DNA of 64,000 bases, taken from NCBI RefSeq assembly GCF_021155775.2, contig NC_060234.1:21166526-21230525 (forward strand), given 5' to 3'. Positions 32,861 to 45,990 of the stretch are shown in pieces. The position numbers and the translations under genes are program-made. The notes beneath the pieces are model-generated. The model ran no database searches. It had not been told where the DNA came from and was given only the letters and a program-made list of their open reading frames with translations. Position 1 is the first letter of the stretch. Each line of letters starts with the position of its first letter. Source of the DNA: Neodiprion pinetum. Its lineage: Eukaryota; Arthropoda; Insecta; Hymenoptera; Diprionidae.

Positions 32861-35800
32861 TAAACCAATAGAATGTTAGTGAATTGATACCACTTATCAT
32901 TCGATCAATATTCAAAGTCAGTCGCAATCATTTCCGATGCTTTCAGTTATCCCGATTGATTTCTCATTATTTTGAAAAACATCTTAGTCATTCGAGTTCT
33001 TTTGATTTATAATTCGATTTCCAGCGGTCGAAATAACTTCCTTAAGCAAGCAACCACTGGATCCAAATCGTTTATAACCTCCGAGTTCGAATTGTTTCGC
33101 TAAATTTCTCTGTGAGATTCGCGTGTAGGAAAAAATCAGAACTTTGAAAAATGTCTGAACCGTAAATTAATAATCAGATACTCATAGTGTACGTAAATTG
33201 ATATTTACTATAAGAGGAAGTCACTGTCTCTCGAATTCTAAACGAATGTCGAAAACTGTATTAATCATGCCGATTCGATCTTGGAAGTGACGTGTGTTCC
33301 GTATCGAAACTCGACTCGTGCAAACTAAATTTTGTCCCGTCCCACAGCGTCTGATTGACGCTCATGTTAGACACAGTAAACAGACAAGGATTGATCTAAA
33401 TCGAAACCGGATACAAAGTCAGAAATACCTATCATCAAGTTTGACAATATCGCAGAAAAAGCATGTATATAATTTTCTGTACGCCAATAGGACAAGAAAA
33501 AACAAATAATAACAATAATTAGTAAAGCAGTAGAAAAAAACTTATCGTACGGAAATCCATCTTCGGTGCATGATTGCTGTGAAAAATTAAGTATCACATA
33601 ATTTGGTGCATAAACGTGAAATTGAACGTGAATTAGCTTTTGGAATAAAATTTGAGAAAATAAATCAATGGATTTCTTATTCGAAGAATCTCAGTTTAGC
33701 CACGAGTGTGTTGGTAAATTACATCACCAATTTTTATTTCGATTGCCTCATGTCGCCATGAATGCCCGCAGCATACAACAAGCAAGAAAAATCTGCGATA
33801 TCGTATGGCAGCGAAATGAGGGGGTGAATGAAGACGATGCCGAGGAGCGGGGGCGGGGATACTTTATTTAATGGGCGGCGGTATTAGGCTCAACGTGTTT
33901 TTTTTTTTTTTTTTTTTTTTTCCAGGGTTGCAGCGGCAGCGTTGGAAAAAATGTACCGGCTTTAGGGTTCATAATGACAAACAATTTCCCAGTTTTATTC
34001 ATTTTCACCCGGCGAAGGTACCGCCATAAACCGCCTCTGCTGGCCGTGATGCTTGGGTATTACAATCATCGGAAGAGGCATAAGGACGTTAAACTCAACT
34101 TAGGGTTAACTTCACTCGAGAACCGCGCCGTGCCGATGTTTCAAATCTTTTCACGGGGGGGAAAATAACGACAGTCTTCGCAATTTTCCACCCTTTGTAT
34201 ATTTCGCATCGAAAAACATTGCGGATAACGTATAATAGGAATAAGCGATACACATAATCGTGGAAATTAGAAAAAACACACTGCAAAGCACTTTTTCTGC
34301 ATATACGTTACCTTAAATTCGACAGGAAAAATTTCACTCAATGATATTTGAATCAAAAATGATTGATATCGTTTTGAGAATTAAATTCACGAAGCGATTT
34401 ACCGTACAAAAGCATTATCATAGCTAATAAATTGAGTTAACGTGCAAAGGTTTTAAATTCCTGAACTTTTAAGTTTTCCGAATTGAGTTGAGATTATCAT
34501 TCACCGTCTCGGAGTTTGACTTGGGATCTAGATACATTTAAGAAAAAAACAAAGACAAGCGCTAGTGCGGAAATAGTAAAATAAATTCACAGAAATGATT
34601 TCTGATTGTCTGTTAAATGTTCAAAGATTTTCTTTATTATTAACTTGAATAACGTAACCTTATGCACTTATTTGAATGAAATTATTTAAATGAATTTGGA
34701 TTATTCGATAGATACAGTATTCAATTTATAATCAGTTGTTCAGGTAGATTCGAATCTGTGTAGTCTAGAAAATTGAACCACCATTTATAAAGTTTTGAGT
34801 GACTCCGTCTTCAAATTTTACCATTGCGGTGGACAAATAATTACAGTTTTTTCGACGCAGATTCCTGTGCCGATGCAGTTACCGGCACTTAGCCAGGACG
34901 CAAACCTTTTTTTAGAACACTTGTTCTTACTGTTAAAATCTAAACTCTTTTCAGTATGGTGAAATAAAATTGATTCACACGAGAGAAAAAATGTCCTAAT
35001 TCTCAATCAACTACCTAAATAATGGGATGAAAAACTAACTTTCTTAGATCAAACAAAAAGTGCGTTAGCTTTTATAGCAATGTGAGATTGTTTTTTATCG
35101 AAACTAGATTTTTTTCCTGAGCGCAACGTTTCCATCTACCATGAATATACCAATTGAAGATTTTCCGCGGTGTAAACAAAATCACACACAGTTCAAGTTG
35201 CAAAAAATAAAACAAATGACGCGTATTACGGAAGTGTTTCCGTGAAATATTTCTAGACAAGGCGCTGAGTCTGACAATGAAATACGTGGGAAATAAATCC
35301 TTGTTGTTTGGCTAGATAGCATCGATGGTAATCTGAATATTGCTATAACATCACGTGTACGTAAGTTTGTGAAGGTTCTGTTGAATTCCGACCGGGAAAA
35401 GTTTTTCCTTCAATACTCTGGTGAGAAGAATTCAACAAAACATATCACAATTGTCTGAATTCCCTAAAAATCTTGACAAACTGATCCAAATTTTTTAACT
35501 CCTTCAACAAATGCCTGTCAAATTATTTTGTATTTGGTTCTTCTTTGTATTTGGAATAAAAGTTTAATTTTTTTTTTCTTTTTTTTTTTTTGCCTAATCT
35601 AAAATGATGAATTCGAAGAATTTAGCGAGTGGATGAGGAATCTCTCAAATTAAGTGACTGAACAGATTTTGTAGAGAATCGCTACCGCCTGTTTGAACCG
35701 TATTACTTGATGTGTATGTTAATTAACATCGCGCATTTGAACTGTGAATTCTTTGAACTAACGATTCGTTAGTATAAACAGCCATCCACGCGTACTTTCT

Positions 35801-36308
35801 TCAAGGAGCTAGGGTTCAATCAAGCAAAATCTTTTCAATCCAATTACGAAGATCAAAAAACCATCGAGATCCTCCTTGTAGAATTGCTGTGCCAAAAGAT
35901 TTCCATGTAGGAAGGCTTTTCAATTGAAATTGGAAAAGATTTTAGAGTGAATTTTCTGATTAGCTTAACTTTTTTTTTTGATTTCATTTTGCCTATCCGA
36001 GAAAGTATTCGTAATTTTTTCGATATTTTTATTTCAATTTGTTCTATCGTTAAAAATTGTTAATAACCTTACTGTTTCAACTTTTCAAGGGGATGAACCT
36101 CGAGATCGAAAAGTGATTTTGAGAAATTGCAAAACACACTTGTTTCATCTCGAATCATGGATTCGTGAACAAATGTGGAGAAATTGTTTCTCTTTAACTT
36201 CACCAGCTTATTCGAATTTTGAACAAAGAAATTATTTTTCGACGTGATCATGTTTTATTTTCTTGTGAAAAATATCGAGAAAAAAGTTGATTTTTTTCAT
36301 GAATTTCG
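32861..36308. other. AT-rich noncoding DNA
   Basis: A 24-base T run is at 33898-33921, followed by a GC-balanced stretch to about 34160. Open frames are short and unrecognised. No RNA gene is seen. Confidence 0.5.
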
Positions 36309-36473
36309 AGCCAAGTATCATTACAGGTCAATAATTCGTTAAGCTTTAATTACTTATTTAAATTTGAATTTAATTCAATTAAAATACAAATTGAATTGAA
36401 TTAAATTTCAATCATCAGAATTTAAATTTGAATAAATCATATACGTGCGATTGGCTAATAATGATACTTGGCT
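36309..36473. mobile_element. Short hairpin element D (MITE-like)
   Basis: The 15-base ends AGCCAAGTATCATTA (36309-36323) and its exact reverse complement (36459-36473) enclose an AT-rich core. The core is itself near-palindromic (AATTTGAATTTAATTCAATT against AATTGAATTGAATTAAATTT). It has no coding frame. A target duplication is not evident. Confidence 0.6.
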
Positions 36474-36996
36474 TAAAATTTCTAAAAACAGCACTTTTCA
36501 GGATACTTTTTGCAAGAAAATAACACGTAACCATTTTGTCAATATATTTCTTTCCGTTTCTGTGTAATATCTAGTTGAAAAGCGAAAATAGGAAGTTTTT
36601 GAAAACTTGTATCTGAATTATAAATTGAGAAAAAAATGTCGAAAAAATCGGGAATGCTCCTTTTAAATAGCCGGGTTGAACTTTAAGAAACTGAAGCAAA
36701 TCAAAAATTCAACTCAGAAATCTTGTCCAATTTCACGTGGAAAGTCCATAATACATGTTAACAAACACATAATGTATTTAATTGGAATTATTTAACTACG
36801 GAATCAAATTGACATGAATGTCAGGAAGCATTTAAATTGTGTCACAAAAATTTTTGATTTTCTGTAGGTGTAACGCAATTAAAACCGCCAATTTATTTTT
36901 TAATAGCTAACTAGAACTACAAATTTTTCTATTCTACATAAAGTCTGCTTTTACTCGTTGTAAATTTTGCATTATATTTATAAGCTTCAAAGTCAT
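36474..36996. other. AT-rich noncoding DNA
   Basis: The last 100 bases contain faint similarity to the outer part of element B (CTAACTAGAACTAC), so the fragment that follows may once have extended into here. Otherwise nothing is seen. Confidence 0.4.
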
Positions 36997-37231
36997 ACAA
37001 GGCTTTAACATCAATTTATCGTTGCAGAAGCATTAAATTTTCGCAACAGTTACAAGAAAACATAGCAACAGTGATCGTAATGAGAAAGAATAGTAACGGA
37101 TACTAGACTTTCCGGTAACAGCTAGAAAACTAATTTTCATTTTCTACCTAGAACTATATTTTTCGATTGTGGTAAAAAATAAAAATAGTTAAGGACTGAG
37201 CGGTAACCGGAACTAAAAATTTCTCTCAGTG
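36997..37231 (+). mobile_element. Element B, copy 3 (5'-truncated or decayed)
   Basis: From ACAAGGCTTTAAC onward this matches the 3' two-thirds of the 43342-43751 copy, including GTGATCGTAATGAGAAAG and TTTTTCGATTGTGGTAAA, and ends TTTCTCTCAGTG at 37231. Its left end is missing or too diverged to place. It abuts a Gypsy-like gag relic directly, as if it had inserted into it. Confidence 0.75.
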
Positions 37232-37692
37232 AACCACGCGACGAAGAAAAAGTTCCCCTTCGCTTACGAAATCTTAATGACGATCATGTTCGAGAGCGAG
37301 AAGAAGTTCTTCTTCACTCACGGGATCAACGACGAAAGCAAGATGAAATGATGGTTCATATTAATTGCCCGACGACTCAGATTCAAGAAATCTAGAGCTT
37401 CGCGGTTCACCCTTCTCGTGGTAAATCTCCTGTTTTCCCGAGGCCAACTGTAACTCCTCGAAACGTTCCACTATTTCAAGACCAGGTAACAAATGTTACC
37501 CAAAGATCAGCGCCATTTATGGGGATTAATCCGCCTTGGTCTGCTTTTAATAGAGCTTTAGTAGAAAATAAAGATCAAACAGAACGACGATCTAAATCCA
37601 ATTGCAAATTAAAACATGGAACTTTTGATGGTTCATCTTCTTGGACCGATTATGTACGTTTGTTTCAAATCATTGCTCGATTAAATAATTAG
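37232..37692 (+). pseudogene. Decayed Ty3/Gypsy-like gag fragment
   Basis: One frame (codons in phase with 37240) reads protein-like from the element B boundary: DEEKVPLRLRNLNDDHVRE, later FMGINPPWSAFNRALVENK, then LKHGTFDGSSSWTDYVRLFQ. The xxGTFDGxxxWxDY pattern is characteristic of Gag from insect Ty3/Gypsy (Mdg1/412-type) elements. In-frame stops at 37393 and 37690 break it, and the downstream continuation of Gag is garbled. The start is lost. It is a dead relic, with no LTR identified beside it. Confidence 0.65.
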
Positions 37693-37811
37693 AAATCTGC
37701 TATTGAAGCTTTTCCATTTTTTTCCATTCAACCTATCTTCAGCAACTTGGCGTAACACTATGGGGCGAAATTTTGGCTAATATTGATATTTAAAAATATT
37801 TCAAAAATTGT

Positions 37812-38267
37812 CATGAATTCCTTGTTGTTGATATGAAAGACGAGGGAATTTAAGGAATAGATTTCCTTTCAACACACAAGTGTACCTTAAACATAGAAGG
37901 TCTTACACTTACTTGTAATGGAATAATAGTTCCACTTCTTTCAGTTAAACTAATAGATTCACATCAATCGAATCAAGGTTCCACTTCTTTAATTAGAAGA
38001 ATTAACAATATACCTGACTGCCATAATATTAATAACTTTGGAAATAATCACCTAGTGAAACAGACTGCTCGTAGAATTCTTGTCAATAATAGAGAAAAAG
38101 AAACTGTCAATCCTTCAGATTTTGCAAAAACCGTACATAACGTACATGCGGATTGGCTTATCTATAAAAAAAATATATTCTCGCGTATCAGGACCGGTTG
38201 TGATTTTAAATGCAGCCTATTCCCCGAACATTATACAGAGTTGATGTGTTATCAACGTTTCTAATTT
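37812..38267 (+). pseudogene. Decayed Ty3/Gypsy-like protease fragment and linker
   Basis: A different frame from the gag piece, with a single internal stop at 37851. It reads HEFLVVDMKDEGI, then GIDFLSTHKCTLNIEG and LTLTCNGIIVPLL. This is the C-terminal ILGxDFL half of a retroviral-type aspartic protease as found in Gypsy elements. The active-site half and most of Gag are missing between the two pieces. The frame then stays open to its stop after CYQRF as an unconserved linker. No reverse transcriptase follows, so the element is severely deleted. Confidence 0.6.
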
Positions 38268-40961
38268 TTTCAATCTCGTTGAATTTTTTTTCTTTTGATT
38301 AACGTCGATTTTCTTTATATAAGGCGTTATATTACGAGAAATAATCATGATAATTAAATTCGATTAACACTGACAAATTTTAATTGACTGATAAATAAGT
38401 GGGATTTTATTCGACAGTTGTCTAGGTTGAATTAAATCAATCGTCTATATTTTTGGGGTATAGCGATTGCTCGTTTCTCTTTTTGACAGTCGTATTTTAA
38501 TTTTCACATTCATGTTTTGTCTTTTGATTTAAACATCACGACATAAAATTTCTTTGATGTTTTAATATTATCATCGTCGTACGATATTATTATTATTTTT
38601 CTTTTAATGTGTATGTGAAATTAATTTTACTTGAGACGAATTATAGGATTATTTTGTCTTTATCATTTTCAACCTCATCTTTGTCCTCGGATTATTCCGG
38701 CTTCTGCAATCCCTACTTTTTGGTCGCCTTGGTCTCTTGGTCCAAATTATTTGGCACTCTACCGTACCATTTTTGAAAATTTCTCCGTTGGATTCCCGTT
38801 TATCTTTCCGAAGGTTCAAAATTGGCCAAAGTCAAATCTATTTCTGAGAAACAGATCGCATCATTCTTCTGATTTTCTTCGATGAATGGGCCACTGACTT
38901 TAGCGAAGCACAATGTATATTCACCGAGAAGAAAAATTGACAAATTTTCATCAAGCTACTCGTACTCCCTTCTCAAAGTTTTTCTGTGGTTTTTTCCTTG
39001 AAAGGGAAAGCAAATGCCGGACAGAATAGGGGAGATTTTATCATTTTCGGGATGACTCTTCTTCGGAGATTGAGGTAAGTAGTGTAACGAAGTTACCTTC
39101 TCACTCTGTACATTTGAATAAGGTAATATTACGAATAGATGAATTGCTCGGTTTCCGCGCCAGCTGCAATTACTGTAAAAACAGTAAAAACGGAGAGCAC
39201 GTATTTTATTGAATACACAATTTTGCCTATCTTATTTTTTGTGTTTCACTGCATTAACTTATTAATCGGAGAACCCAAAGTTAAAATATACAATATCAAT
39301 AATAATAATAAAAAAAAAAAAAGACAAGACGGTTATTAAGGGATGAAAATCGGTGGCTGTAGAGCCCGGCTTTTTTCAAAAACGGCGTGAAAATCGGCAC
39401 ACAAAGCTTACAACTGAATGTGAAACGATCCGTGGTTACGAATTTAGTTTATCTCCGTATAACATGTTATTATTACGTAATCTGGTAAACACGCATACGT
39501 CAGGCGTAACGGCCAAGCTTAAGAGGATCAGGCTGGTGAAACGGAAGGTGGAAAGGGGCAAGGCTGAGCCAATCACCTCGGCATTACTCTGCGCTCGTTA
39601 CACGTAAACCGATTTCGTACCCTGAAAATTCGTTCAAGTTACGTAAATAACGTTCTTTTTTGTTCCTTAATTTTCTCCGTTTTCCTGGTGATTTTTTGCC
39701 ACAACATCATTCGAAATTTCCCATTGCAAAAAAATGAAACGTTTTACTGAATAAAAAGAAATAAAACTTTACGAGGAATTTGTTCTAACAGCCTGAAGTG
39801 AATGGGAATTTTGATCGAATTGGGACTTACACTTGATTATCTAAACCCTTAACGATGAATTAACCGAATCATCTGCATCAAAAATTAGGATATTAAGAAA
39901 AAAAAAAAAAACGTTCGAAAAATCTCCAGCGATGTGATTTGCGTCGATAATGATAAACAAAAATGGAACAACATGCCTAATATACGTGACATCGATAAGC
40001 CTGAGGGAATCTAAAGAGAAATAAAAAAATGTAGAAGCCGGGTCGTGAACGATCTAAGAAAAGCTTTTACAATTAGTTATTACAGTACGTTCGAACTGAT
40101 AAAAATTTCGGGTTTTTATACGATTCGAATGTTTTGAACTCCATTTGGTAACTATCGAAATCTCCATGGATTAATTCAAAAAATGTTACAAATAGTTGCT
40201 TCTATTGCAGAGTGAGTAAGAATATAACTGTTTTAATACACTTGAACAAATGTCCGTCCAGAATAACATTTGCGCGTTGCAACTATACTATAACGTGAGA
40301 ATTCTTGAATTTTTTAGCGACAATTTTTGGGAATCTGATCAGCGAGAAAAATTAGCTTAAAAAACATTAGATCGTATGAAAAACACCAGAGTATCATCAC
40401 TTTGAATGTTCTATTTGAAAAACCTTTCTTAACTTGTTAACATTTTATCTCGTGTTACCAAAATTTTCTCAGATCCGTTTCTATTTCATTAGTTTACGAG
40501 GAATGTCGCAGTTCGGCAATTATCATTTTTTCAATAATTTCTGTTATATTCCTATAATTTTTCGTTCCGGCCGTTTCGACCTTAGTTTTCTTCACGTATC
40601 CAAGAGCGTAATAGAGATTATAATGAGATTGCGTAGATGTGGATTACGTAACATTTCGTAACGAGCAAATTCGCTTGATCAAACAGTCGGCTTCGGTCGG
40701 TTCCCATTAGCCAATGGTATCGCAGTTAATCCCGGGGTGATTGCACGACCGCGACGTACGATAATCTGATCGCGCAGGTATGTACGCATGAAATGGGAAA
40801 TTCGCGTACCTTTCACCGCATGCATAGACGCATAAATATTGCGTAAAACTTGGTGGAATGCACAGAAAATATTGAGTGAAAATCACACGGGGTGAATTCA
40901 TTTTCTGTTTTTGTACTTGTGACAATTTATATTTGAAATAGAATAAGAGACAAAGAAACAC
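38268..40961. other. AT-rich noncoding DNA, possibly with further retroelement debris
   Basis: An 84-codon frame at 38631-38885 has no recognised domain. The stretch to about 39100 could be more of the Gypsy relic or its LTR, but no motif supports this. A GC-balanced patch at about 40640-40800 contains CCCATTAGCCAATGG and GTTAATCCCGG. No gene is seen. Confidence 0.4.
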
Positions 40962-40984
40962 AGAGAGAGAGAGAGAGAGAGAGA
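40962..40984. repeat. (AG)n microsatellite
   Basis: An uninterrupted dinucleotide run of about 11 units. Confidence 0.95.
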
Positions 40985-41191
40985 CGAGCTTTGGTCAAAA
41001 AGAGCGAAGGCTCGGTAGATGTCCGTATTTCATTAATTATAATAAGACGTGTCTAAGTTACGTGAGTCGAAGCGTAGATCCTGACGAGGTGAAAATTTGA
41101 AACAGAATACAGTGAGGAAGGAAAAATAATTCATTCACAACCCTTTATCCATTTTTATACATATTCACCGTCTTATATTTTATACATATAT
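40985..41191. other. AT-rich noncoding DNA
   Basis: No feature is visible. There is no purine tract next to the LTR-like segment that follows. Confidence 0.5.
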
Positions 41192-42505
41192 TGTGACGTG
41201 GTATTTCATAGCCAGTCACATGGTTTAAATATCGCACTTCCCTGTTTACAGAGTATCGCTAAAAAAAAAAGGAAAGCACGTCTGAGGCCAATACTCCAAA
41301 AAGAACGACTAGTTACAACGAGATAGTCACAACGGAGAGTACCAGTAAAGCAAGGAGCGAAGCATGATCGGTCGCAACTCCGAAACATCGGTAACGCAAT
41401 CGACTCGCACACTTCGAATAGCGCAACACATGAGGGGTACGACTTCCTCTCTCGACAACGATACGGCACAGCTGATGGAAGCCCCTCCGACCACCACCCG
41501 ACGTGTGTCTATACCTCGATACCTGTCAGCAAAAGAGAAGAATACAAGCGACGAAGGATTATCGCCGCCCTACCTGTAGACCACACCTACGCGACCTGCT
41601 AGCCCAATTAGAATAACGCAAATTTGAGGAAGAATCACGTGACAGCAGCACTACGAAAATCGCCAGGATCACCGCTCGTCTCGACACTATACGTTCAGTT
41701 TTCGCAACAGACAGACGTGTTCTCGCTAGTGAAGTTTTCCGTTATCATTGTCGCATCTTCTAGTATCCTGTACCAGTTTCTATCTTCTTTTTACGTAAGT
41801 GAGGTTCCTTTTCTGTTTTGCGAAGCCACGAAATTACTTGCAATACATGCTTTATTTAATTATCCCTCTCTTCTAGAATACCCTAAGTATCTAATATCGC
41901 TGTATAGAAGCACTGTAACATCGTTTCACTTACACCGAATTGAAAGAAAAGACAATTGACCCGCTTGATGCCGCTTAGCTTATTTTGAGATGTAATTATT
42001 TCTTAGCCTTTGGAACCACCGGTGTCTGCTAATTTATCAATTCTCACATCAGCTACTGAGCATTACTATTTCTTTACACTTTCGCCGGTTAACTAATAAC
42101 TGTTTCTTTACCGATTCTCTCCCGAGTAATTAATCTCAGTAAGTGTACCGCGTGAGCGATCTTACATCGCTGCGCGGCATAACTCGTCGTTCTTTTGACT
42201 TTGGAATATTGCGCCGTATTGAATAACACCTTTTCCATTGTTTTCTTCGCTAATACCGCTGATCGTAGTTGTCCGCAGTCTCTCTGGTTTGTAGTACGCT
42301 GCGCCTTAATCCTCTTGAGTATTTTACTTTTCTTAATCACGAAATTATCTTTTGCTATTCTGAATATTATCACTCTTCGTCTCGCGCTTACCGCAAACCA
42401 GAGACTATGTATTGTCTGTTAGTTTCTATATGTTTTATTTGCTGTCTTTTCGTATTCATTTGATTTTATCTCGCAGATTTTAGAACAACCCCTAAAATCG
42501 TTACA
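41192..42505 (+). repeat. Possible solo LTR (Gypsy-like termini)
   Basis: The segment starts TGTGACG and ends CGTTACA, an imperfect inverted pair with TG..CA ends typical of LTRs. Its composition differs from its flanks. No second copy, no flanking direct repeat (ATAT before, AACT after), no primer site after it and no purine tract before it were found. If it is an LTR, it is solo and old. The ends may be coincidental, and overlapping short frames inside it have no known product. Confidence 0.28.
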
Positions 42506-43341
42506 AACTCGAACTTCTCTGATTCTAAGAAACAAAATTAAAATAGATATGCTGAGTATTGTTCAGTAAAATTCTATCCATTTTTCGTGTAAGGTCATTG
42601 TCATATATGTTCCGAAAGATTGGCAAATTCTCAGACTTTCTTAAAGCAGGTTTGCAGATTGCAACTGTTTATAACCAATTAAAGAATCTTTGAGCTATTC
42701 TTGTAAATTATTATCCGACCACGGTTCATTGTTGGTTTTTCAACAATAACATTAATGTTGTAACACGGATCGTCAAGATTTCCAACAGCTACGAGCTAAA
42801 TCGAAAATCCAGCCAAACGGGTGCCGTTTGTCTCACTGAATCGATTCGTGTTATTTACTGAAAATAATCATTTATTCGATGCCAGGAAGGTGATTTTATT
42901 ATTGCCACCTTATCTTGGCCATCTGATCGACCTAGCTCGCTGTTTGTATTGACACAGGGTCGTGTTGTTCGGTGTCGAGGTCTTCCGGCAATCGAGGGGA
43001 GCAAAATTCTCAAGTGGGAGTCGGGAAAGGTTTAATAAATGGTAATGATAATTATAATCATACGACGACTATACCTTTGTTTCTTTCAATTTATCCTTGA
43101 TCGCTCTCCTGTACTGGCATCACACTCACACACTACGTAAATGCTTTCCGATTCACTTTAAAGCGATCCGTAAGTCGAGATAGTAAACAGAGAAGGCTTC
43201 ACAGAACCTACTCACCGCGAATTGTGACTTACGACTGACCGCATCCAGTGTGTCAATATTCTTGTACACAGTATAACACACGTGTTTCTATCTGAAATAA
43301 TACCCGGGGCGAAATTTAAGTTTTGATCAGACTCGGCTATA
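42506..43341. other. Noncoding DNA
   Basis: AT-rich with a GC-balanced patch around 42880-43030. TA at 43340-43341 is one half of the target duplication for the element that follows. No gene is seen. Confidence 0.5.
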
Positions 43342-43751
43342 CACTGAGAAAAATTTCATTTCTTATAGTAACTAGAAAAATTCAGTGAAACAGGTATCGT
43401 TGAAAAAACTGTTTGAATATTGTTGGAATTGTGAAAAACAAGGTACGCGTAACCATTTTGCACTATCGTCGATCCTTTTTTGGTAATTGCAATGCAAAAT
43501 CAGTTTGTTCGGTTTACTCTACCTTTTTAGTTAAACAAGGTTTTAACGTCAATTTATCCTTGCACACCCATTAAATTTTTGCAACAATTACAAGAAAGTA
43601 TAGTAACAGTGATCGTAATGAGAAAGAATAGTAACGGAAACCAGACTTTCCGGTAACAGCTATAAAACTAATTTTCATTTTGTACCTAGAACTATATTTT
43701 TCGATTGTGGTAAAAAATAAAAATGTTTGTAACTAAATATTTCTCTCAGTG
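43342..43751 (+). mobile_element. Small inverted-repeat element B, copy 2 (best preserved, MITE-like)
   Basis: 410 bp, beginning CACTGAGAAAAATTT and ending AATATTTCTCTCAGTG, with TA on both sides (43340-43341 and 43752-43753). It matches 12268-12611 in reverse and 36997-37231 in direct orientation. It carries an internal stretch (about 43390-43475) absent from the 12-kb copy and lacks a short block before the right terminus that the other two share. It has no open frame. The TA duplication suggests mobilisation by a Tc1/mariner-type transposase; this is inferred. Confidence 0.85.
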
Positions 43752-43753
43752 TA

Positions 43754-45990
43754 GAAGCTTAAGCTCTTGATAGAGGTGAATAAATTCTACCTCCTCGTAA
43801 TATAACTACAACTTTATGACAATGTTACGTTCTTCTGTTCTGAAATTATGCAGCTTGCACATTCAATCGGTTCTCTCGTAGTTAAAATTCTCAAAATATA
43901 CACTAATTATGAGTAATCGACTAACCAATGAAAAAAGTTGTAAAATATATCTAATTCAAAATTTTTATGACCATGACCGGGTCATTGAAACATTCAATAA
44001 TCAACACAATCTGCAAATAACGCTTTTCAGTTTACGTATGGAATATTGCTCTTAGAAAATTTTTTACCTCAAATAATTATGCGAAATGGCATCGCCTCAC
44101 TTATTTATCACCCGATATCGGACATAAATCGTTGTGTTGCTGTAGGCAAGTGTTCAGCGCTTGGAGGTTATTTTAAAATACGAAAACATATCTTGTCGCG
44201 AGAAAAAACGCGCAATACAATTTTTTACAACATTGCAAACTGAATGTTGGAATTCGTGCAGCCCGGCAAAACCGTTGAAAGCCCGATTTCCACTCTGGCG
44301 AGCACTAATGGCAGATACACATCGGTTCCATCCTCGAAGCCCTTTCCCGAGGGAAAAACCGAGGGAACTCGGAAAACAGTGTTCACGCACATGAAAGATA
44401 CGCCTATGAAATGATTCGCGAACGGAAGAAGGTGAAAATTTTTTCACCCACAGACATTTCCCTCACTCTTTCTCTCTCTCTCTCTCTCTCCTATCCACAT
44501 GCGTGAGTTTCGTACGTCTTCTCCTCCATCAACCCTCTTCCCTCTGTGTTTCGTCACTGTCATGGGATATTTACCACGGGACTTCATTCACGCCTCGATG
44601 CAGAAGAATTATCAGACGTTCAACGTCGACTGCGAGAACGAGATTCTGGAGTATACAAACGTTGGGTTAGAGGAAAGTGCCTGAATGATTTGGGCAGACC
44701 AGGTTCCGTGGAATAAACTTTTGGGATTTAGAGGAACGAGTGTGAGGTGGTCCTATATTCGTGAATTCAGTGACGAGAGGTAGAAATCTTCCTTCGATTC
44801 CTTGATCGTAAGCCTGTCGACTTTTTATGAAACAAGGTCATAGCTCGTTTTGAGACTAATTCGACAAACAAAAATCGCAGTTCCGTGTTCGAAGAGGTTT
44901 CAAACCTACTTTACCGGCAAGGGGTGAAGAAGTGGGCAGGAGGGCGAGACTGATCAATTAGAAGTATAAAGGTTTGAAATCCGAGTTAAAAAAAAAGGAC
45001 GGGCTGCACTCCGGGAGTGCCGGCAGAAGTGAAAACTTAAACATCAACGTTGTGCATTTTTGAATATGTTGGAATGGTTAGGGAATAATTTCGCACGAAT
45101 TGTTTTATTTATCAGTATAAAAGTACTATCATTTATGTGGTAAAATACAATATTCATTCATTGCGCTATCATAGGCAAACGTGACAATTTATATTACATA
45201 AATAATATGCCCTTTGATTTTCACGATGTATTTTTCTTTTTTCTTCTTCTTTTTCTTCCTTCTAATCTTTTTTTTCAAATTTTTTCTACGCTGACGCCAT
45301 GCACATTGATATTTACGATTTTTATTCCTTTTATTCTTTTGTTTCTCTGAAAAACGAAGATTATTTATTATTATTTTATTTCATTTATTTTCATTTGAAA
45401 TTATTTGTTTGGTATCGTAATTTTTATGATTTTATACGTAATACACGTTTTCACACTCGATTAGCAAAGCACTGGATAAGCCAATGTGGTCAGTATCACA
45501 ATTGATACTCCTAATGTCAAGAACCAATGAGTCACGCGCGCATTGCTTTAATGTATTATTAAAAAAGAAACGATTTCCCTCAAATATGTCGCTATAATTT
45601 GTCGCGCGTATATATAGGTTAATGCTATAAATTATCAATATATCACAAATATTACATCTATAATGTGTGGGTACATGTGTATATTTTTATAAACTACTCA
45701 CTAATTTTCTTTCGACATTTCTTCGTCCCTTTTTTCGTTAATAAATGCACTTTCTTCCATTTCCATCTTATAAGCACTTTATGTACACGAATTTCACAAG
45801 CATACAGACGATTGACCCATCAGCAGTCATCATCTGTGGATGCGCGTAGCAGGCTGTAGTACAAACACACACGCGCAGGCGCCCAGCGTCACTTAAACGG
45901 GACAGACGGAGCAGGCATACATTTTCACCGTACGGTAGAAAGAGAGGGGGATATTACCCCCTCCATCCGTCTTACGCTTTTTCGATCAGG
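43754..45990. other. AT-rich noncoding DNA
   Basis: It contains a (TC)n run at 44471-44490 and pyrimidine-rich tracts near 45230-45290. Overlapping open frames near 44150-44450 on both strands have no known product. Nothing else is seen. Confidence 0.5.
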
